From Desulfofundulus salinus (GTDB taxonomy: Bacteria; Bacillota; Desulfotomaculia; Desulfotomaculales; Desulfovirgulaceae): 64,000 nucleotides of DNA. The notes below the pieces were generated by a model, which was not told the DNA's origin, ran no database searches, and worked only from the letters and a program-made list of their open reading frames with translations. Location of the stretch: the NCBI RefSeq assembly GCF_003627965.1, contig NZ_RBWE01000001.1, positions 2,044,472-2,108,471 of the forward strand. The letters are read 5' to 3'. Positions 54,935-64,000 of this stretch are shown here, one piece after another. The position numbers were made by a program, and so were the translations under genes. Every line of letters starts with the position of its first letter. The stretch's first letter is position 1.

Positions 54935-56560
54935 TTATTTAATCAGCAGTTTTTCATTATCCATCGTAGCAGTTTCCAGGGAGATGGTAAAGGTAGCCCC
55001 TTGCCCCGGCTCGCTGTCCACTTTGATCTCCCCGCCATGCAGGTCGATGATCTGTTTGGCAATGGCCAGGCCCAGGCCGCTCCCGCCCCCGACCCGCCGG
55101 CGGGAGGGGTCACCTTTGTAAAACCGTTCCCAGATCAGGGGTATTTCATGGGCCGGAATCCCCGGTCCCGTATCCTTCACGGCAACCTCCACCCTGCCGG
55201 CCACCTGCCGGGCCGCAACTTCCACCCGGCCGCCGGCAGGCGTAACTCTCAGGGCATTATCAATCAAGTTATATAGTACCTGGGCCAGGCGGTCGCCGTC
55301 GCCGCAAACCGGCGGCAACACTTCCGGCAAATGCACCTCCAGTATCGTCCCCTTTTCCCCGGCCACACCGGCAAACCGCTCCACCACCTGGTTAACGAGC
55401 GCTTTCATATCCACCGGCTGTTTGCGCAGGGTGATCCGCCCTGATTCCATGCGGCGCAGGTCCAGGAGGTCATCCACCAGGCGGCGCAGGCGTAAAATTT
55501 CTTCCAGTATGTTTTGCAGGTATTCCCGGCGCTGGCTCTCATCCCGGGCCAGGCCGTCCAGGATGGCCTCGGTATAACCCTGCATAATGGTCAGGGGTGT
55601 GCGCAGCTCGTGGGAAACGTTAGCTACAAATTCCTTGCGTGCTGCGTCGATCTTTTGCAAGGCGGATATTTTTTCCTGCAATTCCCGGGAAAGGGTGTTG
55701 AGCGACTGGGCCAGGGCCCCAATTTCGTCCCTGGAACGCACCGTTACCTGGCGGGTAAAATCTCCCTGGACCATGGCCCGGGCCACCCGGTCCATTTCCA
55801 CCAGAGGCCTGGCCAGGGTGCGGGAGAGGAGGAGGCCGAGCAATGTAGCCATTAAAGCCCCCAGGGCCAGGGCATAAAGACTGGATTGCTGCAGGGCCTT
55901 AAGGTTTGCGGCCAGGGGAGCCACCGGAGCATGAATAAACAGCGCTCCAAAGACCTGCTTTTCCTTTTGCAGGGGGATGCCGGCTAACACCACATCGGCA
56001 TTAAAAAAGGGGTTATATTCCCGGCGCACAACCCTTTCACCGGCCAGCACCCGCTGGATCTGTTCCCGGTCAAAGGGCATCATGGCGGCCAAACTCCCCC
56101 CTTCACCGCGGCTGACAAGCGGTGTGGGGCAGGGCGCACCATCCCTTGCCTCCTGGCCAAACCGGGGCTGGAAGGATTGCTCATCGTTTGCTCCACCTCG
56201 CCAGGGCGCTCCCTGACCCCGGCCACCCCTGGGCCAGAGGGCTCCACCCATGTAGGGCATCATGTGGCCCATGCCCATGGCCTGCCAGTGCTCCACCAGC
56301 CCCCGGGGGTCAACCACCATCACGCTGGCATTCATCAACCGGGCGAGCAAGTCCACCTGCCGGGCCGCCAGATAGGGATCCTGCTGTTCCACCAGGATTT
56401 CCGCCAGCCTTTCCCCTTGCGCCACCAACCTGGCCGTTTGCTGTTCGTAATAGATTTTTTCCAGGATGCCGGCCTGGAACAGCGCAGATAACCCCAAAAC
56501 CCCTACCACCAGAACCAGCATGGCCAGCCAGAGTTTGCCTACAATTCCCCGCAGCTTCAT
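54935..56560 (-). CDS. Sensor histidine kinase with Met/Gly-rich extracytoplasmic domain
   Basis: A 541-residue membrane kinase. Two transmembrane segments (about 9-30 and 225-250) flank a sensor region whose part near 90-120 is very rich in Gly and Met (MGMGHMMPYMGG). HAMP, then the H-box FVANVSHELRTPLT, N-box LIDNALRVTPAGG, and G-boxes DTGPGIP and GGSGLGLAIAKQI are intact. Four-base overlap with its response regulator. Confidence 0.93.
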   Translation of the reverse strand: MKLRGIVGKLWLAMLVLVVGVLGLSALFQAGILEKIYYEQQTARLVAQGERLAEILVEQQDPYLAARQVDLLARLMNASVMVVDPRGLVEHWQAMGMGHMMPYMGGALWPRGGRGQGAPWRGGANDEQSFQPRFGQEARDGAPCPTPLVSRGEGGSLAAMMPFDREQIQRVLAGERVVRREYNPFFNADVVLAGIPLQKEKQVFGALFIHAPVAPLAANLKALQQSSLYALALGALMATLLGLLLSRTLARPLVEMDRVARAMVQGDFTRQVTVRSRDEIGALAQSLNTLSRELQEKISALQKIDAARKEFVANVSHELRTPLTIMQGYTEAILDGLARDESQRREYLQNILEEILRLRRLVDDLLDLRRMESGRITLRKQPVDMKALVNQVVERFAGVAGEKGTILEVHLPEVLPPVCGDGDRLAQVLYNLIDNALRVTPAGGRVEVAARQVAGRVEVAVKDTGPGIPAHEIPLIWERFYKGDPSRRRVGGGSGLGLAIAKQIIDLHGGEIKVDSEPGQGATFTISLETATMDNEKLLIK

Positions 56561-57243
56561 TTGTTCACCTCAAATTTATAACCCACACCCCATACGGTGA
56601 CAATGCATTGGGGTGCTCCCGGAACACGGGACAACTTTTCCCGGAGCCTGGTAATATGGGTATCCACCGTCCGCATTTCACCAAAGAAATCATAACCCCA
56701 TACTTTTTCCAGCAACTGTTCCCGGGTGAATACACGGCCCGGGGATAGGGCCATCACATAAAGCAAATCGTACTCCTTGGGAGTAAGGTTAACTACCTGC
56801 CCGTTGACTTCTACCTTCCGGGAAGAGGGGTCGATGGTCAACCCGTCATAAACAAGAACCTCCGGATCGTTTTTCTCCCCTCCAAAACGGCGCAGGACCG
56901 CTTTCACCCGGGCCACCAGTTCCCGGGGGCTAAAGGGCTTAACCACATAATCATCGGCCCCCAGTTCCAGCCCCAGCACCCGGTCAATCTCATCCCCCCG
57001 GGCGGTGAGCATAATGATGGGCACCGGGTTATCCCGCTTGCGAATCTCCCGGCATACCGTCCAGCCATCGGTATTGGGCATCATAAGATCAAGAATCACC
57101 AGATCAAAATGCTCCCGGGCAAGATAATCCAAAGCGGCGGCTCCATCGGCGGCCTCCACCACTTTGAACCCTTCTTTTTCCAGATACATACGCACCAATT
57201 CTCTGATCTTAACCTCATCGTCGGCTACCAGAATTCTTTTCAC
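56557..57243 (-). CDS. OmpR-family response regulator
   Basis: A 228-residue regulator. Receiver domain with acidic pocket DDE, phosphoacceptor Asp52 (VILDLMMP), Thr80 and Lys102. C-terminal winged helix about 130-228 (LTPKEYDLLYVMALSPGRVF, VDTHITRLREKL). Partner of the downstream kinase; its targets are not marked, but the neighbouring secreted protein is an obvious candidate. Confidence 0.95.
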   Translation of the reverse strand: MKRILVADDEVKIRELVRMYLEKEGFKVVEAADGAAALDYLAREHFDLVILDLMMPNTDGWTVCREIRKRDNPVPIIMLTARGDEIDRVLGLELGADDYVVKPFSPRELVARVKAVLRRFGGEKNDPEVLVYDGLTIDPSSRKVEVNGQVVNLTPKEYDLLYVMALSPGRVFTREQLLEKVWGYDFFGEMRTVDTHITRLREKLSRVPGAPQCIVTVWGVGYKFEVNK

Positions 57244-57324
57244 TTAGATCCCCCGGAAACAATATAACATAAAAACATTTAGGCGTAAAATTAGGGCCCA
57301 CCACTTCCGGTGCGGCCCCCGGCT

Positions 57325-58725
57325 TTAAATCGGCTGCCCTGTCGGTCCTCCAAACCAGGAACAAAAACGTATGGCCAGTCTGACCAGAGGATTTTTCAAG
57401 CTACCCTGCAGGCGACGGTATTGCTCCTGGCAACGCTGCAGTTCCTTTTGGGTAAAGCGCAGGGAACGTTGTGCTTCTTCTCCCTTTTCCAGCGCCTCTT
57501 TCAAGTCGTTGCTTAAAAGGCTGATTTCTTCCCGCAGCTGCCTTTCCTCCTGTAAGGCCATTTCTTGAACCCGTTCCAGTTTTTGTCTGAGTTCTACAAT
57601 TTCCGTCTGCAGCTCCGCCACCCTGGTGGCATGCTGTTCTTTCAACTCAGCTAACTTGCTCTTGTTTTCCCGGTCCCGCTCTTTATATTGCTGCAGCTTG
57701 GTAAACATGGTTTCCAGGCTGGCCTGGTTCTTGGCCAGCACCTGGCGCAACTGGGCGATTTCCTGTTCGCCGTCCCGGGCCCTTTTTACCCAAAGGCGGC
57801 ATTGATGCAGGATACTGTTGGCCTTGGCCTCCAGCTTGTTGATGTGCTCCCGGTAGCGTAATATTTCCTTCTTGCGCAGGGAAAGAAGCAAATCCTTTTC
57901 CGCCATCTGGGTCACCAGGTATTCATGATGGGCCACTTCCTCTGCCCGCTGGGCAAGGGCCGCTGCCGCCTCCCGGTAGGCGGCATTTACCTCTTGCAAT
58001 TGCTGCTCCAGCGTGCTTATCTTTCTGCGCCAGCGCTCCCGGTCCCGGTGCCAGCGAGCCTTTTGACGATTCAAAGCGGCCAGGTAGCGTTTCGTCAGGG
58101 CCTCATAGGCCGACTGTACGCCGGGGTTGTAAGTCCATACCCCTTCCCCCACCATCTCGAAATAGGGAAACTTCCTGAGTACCCCCTCGATAGCCGTTAC
58201 CGTGGTTTGGCGCCAGGCATTGACCACTTCATAAATCTGCTGCAGGCTTAAACCCTGGGGATGGGTTTTTAAAGCCTTGATCACCAGATGTTTCAGGGCA
58301 TACTGGCCGGCCTCCACCTCCCATTCGGTCAGCCCCCAGTAACCGTTGTCCAGCTGAATAAAGCGCCCATCGGAAATAAGGCTGGCTTCCTCAGCCACCA
58401 GGCGCCTGTTTTTCTTGTTTTTACCCCAGGCAGCACCTTTCAGCTCCTTTAAACTCATGGGCTTCTGGCGTTTGAGCAGCAGGGCATAAAAAGCATCATT
58501 TTCCCGGTTTCCTTCCAGATCCAGGTGCCAGGCGTTGCGGTTATCCACAAAAAAACAGGGATGTTGACGCAAACAAAGCACGACCTTTTCTTCCACCTGG
58601 GAGAGGGTGTAATCACGCATCATCCGCTTGTGCACGTAGGGGGTTAATTCCGCTACGGTTAAAGAATCAAAGAAAAACAGTGTTTTCTTTAAAACGTCGG
58701 TCAGGGAATAGAGTTTTCCTTCCAT
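57325..58725 (-). CDS. Winged-helix (HARE-like) and coiled-coil protein, unknown
   Basis: A 466-residue protein. Residues about 1-205 form two or three winged-helix-like units; the segment FYALLLKRQKPMSLKELKG and DGRFIQLDNGYWGLTEWE resembles the RpoE-delta/HARE fold. Residues about 225-440 are a long coiled coil (charged, heptad-like; includes LEQQLQEV and LEKGEEAQRSLR). It ends in a short Trp/Gly tail. No enzyme motif. Monocistronic. A DNA-binding scaffold is inferred, without closer evidence. Confidence 0.65.
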   Translation of the reverse strand: MEGKLYSLTDVLKKTLFFFDSLTVAELTPYVHKRMMRDYTLSQVEEKVVLCLRQHPCFFVDNRNAWHLDLEGNRENDAFYALLLKRQKPMSLKELKGAAWGKNKKNRRLVAEEASLISDGRFIQLDNGYWGLTEWEVEAGQYALKHLVIKALKTHPQGLSLQQIYEVVNAWRQTTVTAIEGVLRKFPYFEMVGEGVWTYNPGVQSAYEALTKRYLAALNRQKARWHRDRERWRRKISTLEQQLQEVNAAYREAAAALAQRAEEVAHHEYLVTQMAEKDLLLSLRKKEILRYREHINKLEAKANSILHQCRLWVKRARDGEQEIAQLRQVLAKNQASLETMFTKLQQYKERDRENKSKLAELKEQHATRVAELQTEIVELRQKLERVQEMALQEERQLREEISLLSNDLKEALEKGEEAQRSLRFTQKELQRCQEQYRRLQGSLKNPLVRLAIRFCSWFGGPTGQPI

Positions 58726-58914
58726 GGTAAAAACCCCACCTTCCTTCCTAACTTCTGAGAAATAATGGATCTATTCCCTGACGCCTGTTGTTTCCCCTGC
58801 AAAGAAATGCCACTTTTTACCACTTTTTTCCTGCATAATTCAACAGAAAAATTTCTATTGTCATCCAGGCGACAGGCAGGTTATAATTGGATCAAGCAAA
58901 CGGTTGATTTAAGG

Positions 58915-59007
58915 GGTTGAATGGTCAAATACAACCCTGAACGTTTTCGAGCATGATAATCCCCATCCACTGGTTTTTAGGGCTGAATGGTCAAATACAA
59001 TCCTGAA
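58915..59007. repeat. Two 27-base direct repeats upstream of the AcuA-like gene
   Basis: 58915-58941 and 58981-59007 match at 25 of 27 bases (GAATGGTCAAATACAA core). Their period is 66 bases. They lie in the 327-base gap between two divergent genes, just before the AcuA-like ribosome site. No RNA gene is recognised there. Confidence 0.65.
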
Positions 59008-59052
59008 TGGTTGGATGGCCATTCCGGACAAAAAACATCGGAGGTGAACATC

Positions 59053-59703
59053 ATGAGCACCGCCTGTGCGGAGATAGGAAATGTGTTCCAGGTAATTACT
59101 CCCCACGGGGTAGCTTTTCTAGAAGGGCCTGTAAGCGGCGATTACCTGGACACATTAGCCTTCGATGAAAAATTAAATAATTTTCGCCAGCCGGAAAAAC
59201 AAAAAGCGGCCCTGAAGGAAATTGCCGATCTACCGGAAGGCATGGTTTACATTGTGCGCGTAGGGGCAAAGGTGGTTGGTTATGTTACTTTCTTGCCGCC
59301 GGACCGCCACAGCCGCTGGAGCAAGCACCCGCGGGTGTTGGAGCTGGGAGCTATTGAAGTCAGCCCGGACTGGTGGGAATATAAACTGGCACGGAAGCTA
59401 CTGGAGCTGGCCTTTTCTAACCCGGTAATGGAGGATTATATTGTTATCACCATAGAGTTTTGCTGGCACTGGGATCTGCGGAACACGGGCCTTGACGTGT
59501 GGCAGTATCAGAAAATGCTGACTAAACTTTTCGGCTCGGTGGGAATGCAAAAGGAACTCACCGATGATCCCGATATCCTGGAACACATAGCCAACGTGCT
59601 CATGGTTCGCTACGGAAAGCGGGTACCCCAGAAAGACATCGAACTATTTAAGGAAATGCTCTTTATGCGGCAAGGGGTGTTCTTCCGGGAGCAGTGTAAA
59701 TAA
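59053..59703 (+). CDS. AcuA-like GNAT acetyltransferase
   Basis: A 216-residue GNAT protein resembling AcuA, which acetylates and inactivates acetyl-CoA synthetase in Bacillus. The acetyl-CoA region (YIVRVGAKVVGYVTFLPPD, LELGAIEVSPDWWEYKLAR) and the C-terminal AcuA-like extension are visible. ATG 59053 follows GGAGGTGAACATC; an in-frame start at 58987 would include the direct repeat. An acs gene lies at 21.7 kb and an AcuB-like protein at 24.5 kb. Confidence 0.8.
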   Translation: MSTACAEIGNVFQVITPHGVAFLEGPVSGDYLDTLAFDEKLNNFRQPEKQKAALKEIADLPEGMVYIVRVGAKVVGYVTFLPPDRHSRWSKHPRVLELGAIEVSPDWWEYKLARKLLELAFSNPVMEDYIVITIEFCWHWDLRNTGLDVWQYQKMLTKLFGSVGMQKELTDDPDILEHIANVLMVRYGKRVPQKDIELFKEMLFMRQGVFFREQCK

Positions 59704-59719
59704 AGGTTAAAAAAGAGTT

Positions 59720-59752
59720 AAAACCTCTCCCGCTGGTGGAAGAGGTTTTTTC
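59720..59752. terminator. Bidirectional terminator between acuA-like gene and guaB
   Basis: AAAACCTCT...AGAGGTTTT stem with T tracts on both strands, serving the two convergent genes. Confidence 0.85.
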
Positions 59753-59754
59753 GT

Positions 59755-61242
<1,488 letters not shown>

Positions 61243-61254
61243 TTATATTCGTCT

Positions 61255-61263
61255 ATTATAGCA
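61255..61263 (-). promoter_or_regulatory. Extended -10 promoter of guaB
   Basis: On the minus strand TGCTATAAT (extended -10 TGnTATAAT) lies 40 bases before the guaB start. No good -35 is seen. Confidence 0.6.
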
Positions 61264-61320
61264 CAACCCGCCCCTTCTGTGCGTGAAAGTATAGTTAAAT
61301 TTTTTAACATAAAATACCAG

Positions 61321-61360
61321 GGTCCTGGGCTGATTAAATCTATAGACCCAGGACCTTTTT
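61321..61360 (+). terminator. Plus-strand hairpin-T terminator upstream of the SASP gene
   Basis: GGTCCTGGG / CCCAGGACC stem followed by TTTTT, pointing toward the SASP gene. No plus-strand gene lies upstream within 1.6 kb, so it may block antisense transcription leaving guaB or act as a leader attenuator. Confidence 0.6.
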
Positions 61361-61449
61361 CAACAGGACTCAGTTTGCAATTCTCCCTTAAACTAACGGA
61401 ATGACTGTCTATGCGGACGGGAACAATACTGGTGAGGAGGTGTTGCCGC

Positions 61450-61773
61450 ATGCCAAATCGTCAAAACAAATTATTGGTACCGGCAGCTGACTCCCGCCTG
61501 GATGCCCTGAAATACGAGATAGCCAATGAACTGGGGTATCCGTTGCATGTTGGTGAACGCGTGGCCACTCCCCAGAACTGGAACCGCATTTTAGATCAGA
61601 TGAAGTACGAAATTGCTCACGAATTGGGGCTCACTCCACACATTAAAAACGGTTACTGGGGAAACTTGAGCTCCCGGGCCTGCGGCGCCGTGGGTGGACG
61701 CATCGGCGGCAAACTCGGCGGTAATATGGTCCGGCAGATGATAATGTTCGCCGAACAGAGCCTGCTCAAGTAG
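61450..61773 (+). CDS. Alpha/beta-type SASP with duplicated cleavage motif
   Basis: A 107-residue spore DNA-binding protein. The usual motif LDQMKYEIAHELG lies at 48-60, and a second copy LDALKYEIANELG precedes it at 17-29. The C-terminal conserved block GGNMVRQMIMFAEQSL is normal. ATG 61450 follows GAGGAGGTG. GPR would be expected to cut at each KYEIA. Terminated by a GGGAGGTGG hairpin. Confidence 0.92.
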   Translation: MPNRQNKLLVPAADSRLDALKYEIANELGYPLHVGERVATPQNWNRILDQMKYEIAHELGLTPHIKNGYWGNLSSRACGAVGGRIGGKLGGNMVRQMIMFAEQSLLK

Positions 61774-61783
61774 TTGTTGGCCG

Positions 61784-61818
61784 GGGAGGTGGCCTGACCA
61801 CCTCCCTATTCCTTTTCT
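61784..61818 (+). terminator. Terminator of the SASP gene
   Basis: A 9-bp stem GGGAGGTGG / CCACCTCCC with loop CCTGA, followed by TATTCCTTTT. Confidence 0.75.
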
Positions 61819-61861
61819 ATAATGGAACCCTGCGAGAGAACAAGCAATCGAAAACCAGGCG

Positions 61862-62086
61862 CTAATCCTGTCCCATAATGGAACCAATACCATATCGCTC
61901 GAAACGGTCACGCAGATGGTAAATAAGTTTTTCGGTCACTCCAAATTCAGCGGCCATTTCCGCATCGCTCTTGCCATTTTTCAACCCTTCGATGAATTCA
62001 TCAAAATCTATGCCCACTTCTTCGGTCTTTGTTTTAAGGCTTGGTTCAGTACTCCATGGGACGCGGGAACGGATGTATTCCTCCAT
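61862..62086 (-). CDS. Small helix-turn-helix protein
   Basis: A 74-residue protein with a helix-turn-helix (KSDAEMAAEFGVTEKLIYHLRDRFERYG) after an acidic N-terminal stretch. ATG 62086 lies 8 bases after GGGAG; earlier in-frame starts at 62092 and 62095 are possible. No family name. It separates the SASP gene from the aminomutase. Confidence 0.65.
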   Translation of the reverse strand: MEEYIRSRVPWSTEPSLKTKTEEVGIDFDEFIEGLKNGKSDAEMAAEFGVTEKLIYHLRDRFERYGIGSIMGQD

Positions 62087-62272
62087 AGCCATCACTCCCG
62101 GCTGCTTATCTTCTTTTATATTGTCCCATGGGCAAAGTTTTATTATTACTATTGAATTTAAGCCACCAAAATTTTGTGGAATTTTACGCTGGTTAAGCGA
62201 ACCAATCGCCGCAGTACTGTTAAATCTAACTATAAGCCGGCACGATTAAACCCGTGCCGGCACGTTTTTCCC

Positions 62273-63535
62273 CTAGTGGTGGTTGGGGTAAGAAATGATC
62301 TTTTTTTCCCAGGTGCGAAAGACCACCTGCTTGTCGTCCCGGAACACCATATACCTGGGCAACACGGGGGTTTTCCCCAGGCCACCCGGGGCGTTGATGA
62401 TATAGGTTGGTACGGCCAGCCCGGAGGTGTAACCCCTCAGTTTTTCCATAATCTCAATTCCCTCATCCACGGAAGTAATAAAGTGCCTGGTTCCTTTGAC
62501 CTCTTTGGCGTGGAAGATGTAATAGGGACGGACGCGGATGCGCAAAAGGGTTTGGTTCAGTTTTTTCATCACATGGGGATTATTGTTGACCCCTTTCAGC
62601 AATACGGCCTGGTTACCCAGAACCACACCCGCCTTAACCAGGCGATCACAGGCCTCCTTTACTTCCGGTGTGATCTCCAGGGGGTGATTGAACTGGGTGT
62701 TGATGTATATGGGCGGGTGCTTTTCCAGGATGGCACACAGCGCAGGCGTAATGCGCTGGGGCATGGTCACGATGGCTCTGGTCCCGATGCGCTTTATTTC
62801 CACGTGAGGGATGGCGTCCAGTTCGCTCAATAACCAATCCAGGCAACGATCACTTAAAAGCAGGGCATCGCCGCCGGTAATCAGAACGTCCCGGATTTCC
62901 GGATTGGCCCGGATGTAATCCAGGGCTGCCTTGAGGACTTCCCTGGGCTGATGCCGGTCTATTTCCCCGATATTGCGGCGCCGCTGGCAGTGGCGGCAAT
63001 ACATGGCACACTGATTGGTCACATTGATAATCAGGCGGTCGGGGTAGCGGCGAGTAATGGCCGGTGCCGGGTTGGTAAAAGCCTCGGCCATGGGATCTTC
63101 ACTGCCACCACTATCGTTCAACTCGGCCTCCTGGGGCACTGACTGCAGCCAGATGGGGCCACCAGGACTGTCAACAGCCAGCAGGCTGGCGTAGTAAGGA
63201 GAAATGGCCCACCGGAAACGTTTTCCCACCTGAGCAATACTCTGCCGCTCCTCGGATGTTAAGTCCACGATCTGGCTCAACAGGTCCACATTGGTAATGC
63301 GGTGGGCCATTTGCCAGTGCCAGTCTGCCCACTGCTCTTTCCCGGCATTGAAAATAGCCAGGATTTTTTCCCGGGCTGCTTCCAGCGGTTCTGCCAGATC
63401 AAGACCGGTTAATATCTTATCTTTAACCTGCAGGTAATCGCGAATACGCTCTTTTAGCTCCCGGGCCCGTTCCAGGGAGATGCGACGTTTTTCTTCGGGA
63501 TCAAATCCAGCCGGAGGCATTGGAAAAATTGCCAT
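62273..63535 (-). CDS. eam: Glutamate 2,3-aminomutase (KamA family radical SAM)
   Basis: A 420-residue radical-SAM, PLP-dependent aminomutase. The cluster motif CAMYCRHC is at 176-183 and the PLP lysine at about 388 (APGGLGKTPV). At the two positions where lysine 2,3-aminomutase has Asp for the substrate epsilon-amine, this protein has Lys344 (HAKEV) and Asn381 (IINAPGG), the marks of glutamate 2,3-aminomutase. The product beta-glutamate is a compatible solute. ATG 63535 follows AAGGAGGGG. A ydaO-type riboswitch and terminator precede it. Confidence 0.88.
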   Translation of the reverse strand: MAIFPMPPAGFDPEEKRRISLERARELKERIRDYLQVKDKILTGLDLAEPLEAAREKILAIFNAGKEQWADWHWQMAHRITNVDLLSQIVDLTSEERQSIAQVGKRFRWAISPYYASLLAVDSPGGPIWLQSVPQEAELNDSGGSEDPMAEAFTNPAPAITRRYPDRLIINVTNQCAMYCRHCQRRRNIGEIDRHQPREVLKAALDYIRANPEIRDVLITGGDALLLSDRCLDWLLSELDAIPHVEIKRIGTRAIVTMPQRITPALCAILEKHPPIYINTQFNHPLEITPEVKEACDRLVKAGVVLGNQAVLLKGVNNNPHVMKKLNQTLLRIRVRPYYIFHAKEVKGTRHFITSVDEGIEIMEKLRGYTSGLAVPTYIINAPGGLGKTPVLPRYMVFRDDKQVVFRTWEKKIISYPNHH

Positions 63536-63573
63536 TTTTAACCCCTCCTTATGCAAAGTTTTGACAAACACGT

Positions 63574-63601
63574 AAAAAACCCCCAGGAATTTTTCCTGGG
63601 G
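63574..63601 (-). terminator. Riboswitch terminator before the aminomutase
   Basis: CCCCAGGAA / TTCCTGGGG stem followed by TTTTTT on the minus strand, 40 bases before the start. It lies between the aptamer and the gene. Confidence 0.85.
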
Positions 63602-63683
63602 TGGAAGACAGCAAGCAAATACCCAGCTACGACACACAGGCAGAGAAAAAAAGCTGTGTGCCAGCCCAAGCACATGTCCTCCC

Positions 63684-63850
63684 TTCCACGCTTACGAAGT
63701 TAGCTGACGGGTTCGGGTTGAAAGGATAACCCTACCCCCGGGAAACCTGGTACAACGCCACGCATCAAGGGCGCCTCGTTTCCAGGGGGATTCACCCCAG
63801 GAAAATGGGTCCTCCGCTTCTTTGGGTAAAGAATTAAGCGTTCAGGACAT
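63684..63850 (-). promoter_or_regulatory. c-di-AMP riboswitch (ydaO/yuaA type)
   Basis: On the minus strand the ydaO consensus is visible in order: AACGCTTAATTCT, GCGGAGGACCC, GGGGTGAATC, GGTAGGGTTATCC, ACCCGAACCCGTCAGCTAAC and TTCGTAAGCGTGG. Such aptamers bind c-di-AMP and usually terminate transcription when it is high. The 63601-63683 stretch also holds a CACACAG / CTGTGTG hairpin that could be the antiterminator partner. Confidence 0.9.
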
Positions 63851-63877
63851 AAAATATTTAATTGTTAACTTCCTTAA

Positions 63878-63906
63878 ATTGTATCATCTTTAGAACAAAT
63901 TGTAAA
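63878..63906 (-). promoter_or_regulatory. Sigma-A promoter of the riboswitch transcript
   Basis: On the minus strand TTTACA and TACAAT are separated by 17 bases, upstream of the aptamer. A short frame running leftward from 64000 to about 63892 (MPWKTSMSGM...) overlaps it and is not called. The rest of 63907-64000 shows nothing supported. Confidence 0.7.
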
Positions 63907-64000
63907 TAGTTTTTGAGTATAATGAGCTATTTGCGTTGTAAACATTTTTGCCCTCTGGGAGGCTAACGCCCATACCAGACATGGACGTTTTCCAAGGCAT

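Noticed and set aside
58909..59106. Minus-strand frame containing FRIVFDHS and FRVVFDHS repeats
   Set aside because: The repeated residues simply reflect the 27-base DNA direct repeat; no ribosome site.

Overview
The window reads as a chromosomal segment of a spore-forming, moderately GC-rich Firmicute, most likely the Desulfotomaculum / Desulfofundulus / Pelotomaculum group (Peptococcaceae). The evidence is two alpha/beta-type small acid-soluble spore protein genes, the spore protease gpr, a ylbJ 3' end with the ylbH-ylbI pair (rsmD-coaD) further along, a Spo0E-like protein, and many paralogous enzymes of fatty-acid, propionate and CoA-ester metabolism typical of syntrophic or sulfate-reducing clostridia. 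The genus is inferred, not shown. I saw no rRNA, tRNA, CRISPR array, complete insertion sequence or prophage.

Layout. 1-9.5 kb: ylbJ 3' end, then a four-gene operon (GT4 glycosyltransferase, glycogen-debranching-type glucosidase, OtsA, OtsB), then an ADP-forming acyl-CoA synthetase with a DRTGG-domain partner. 9.5-15.4 kb: coiled-coil protein, coaD, rsmD, gpr, SASP, recG, rpmB. 15.4-20.8 kb: nicotinate phosphoribosyltransferase and the riboflavin operon ribD-ribE-ribBA-ribH, led by an FMN riboswitch and attenuator and interrupted by a palindromic repeat family. 20.8-27.7 kb: membrane protein, AMP-forming acetyl-CoA synthetase, GntR-RCK_C and CBS-ACT regulators, a Spo0E-like protein, and a divergent pair of DNA-binding proteins around a palindromic operator. 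27.9-34.4 kb: a beta-oxidation cluster (crotonase, 3-hydroxyacyl-CoA dehydrogenase, thiolase, acyl-CoA dehydrogenase, acyl-CoA synthetase) in which the etfBA genes have collapsed to a deletion scar. 34.4-35.4 kb: a decayed sigma-54 activator. 35.4-44.6 kb: glgA-galT, a thiamine-binding protein, minC, a Nudix hydrolase, Hsp20 and a split 2-hydroxyacyl-CoA dehydratase activase locus. 45-51 kb: thiolase, acyl-CoA dehydrogenase, cobO, meaB and the two-part methylmalonyl-CoA mutase. 51-64 kb: cysteine desulfurase, a RACo-like ASKHA protein, a DUF2680 secreted protein beside a two-component system, a winged-helix/coiled-coil protein, an AcuA-like acetyltransferase, guaB, an SASP with a duplicated cleavage motif, and a glutamate 2,3-aminomutase behind a ydaO-type (c-di-AMP) riboswitch.

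How it fits together. Acyl and propionyl units would be activated by the synthetases, oxidised by the acyl-CoA dehydrogenase, crotonase, dehydrogenase and thiolase set, and propionyl carbon routed through B12-dependent methylmalonyl-CoA mutase (cobO supplies the cofactor, meaB guards the mutase). The trehalose operon and the riboswitch-controlled aminomutase (beta-glutamate) both point to compatible-solute synthesis. The most striking items are the c-di-AMP riboswitch on the aminomutase, the etfB::etfA deletion scar, the rib-locus repeat family, and the S24-type repressor whose catalytic lysine position is arginine.
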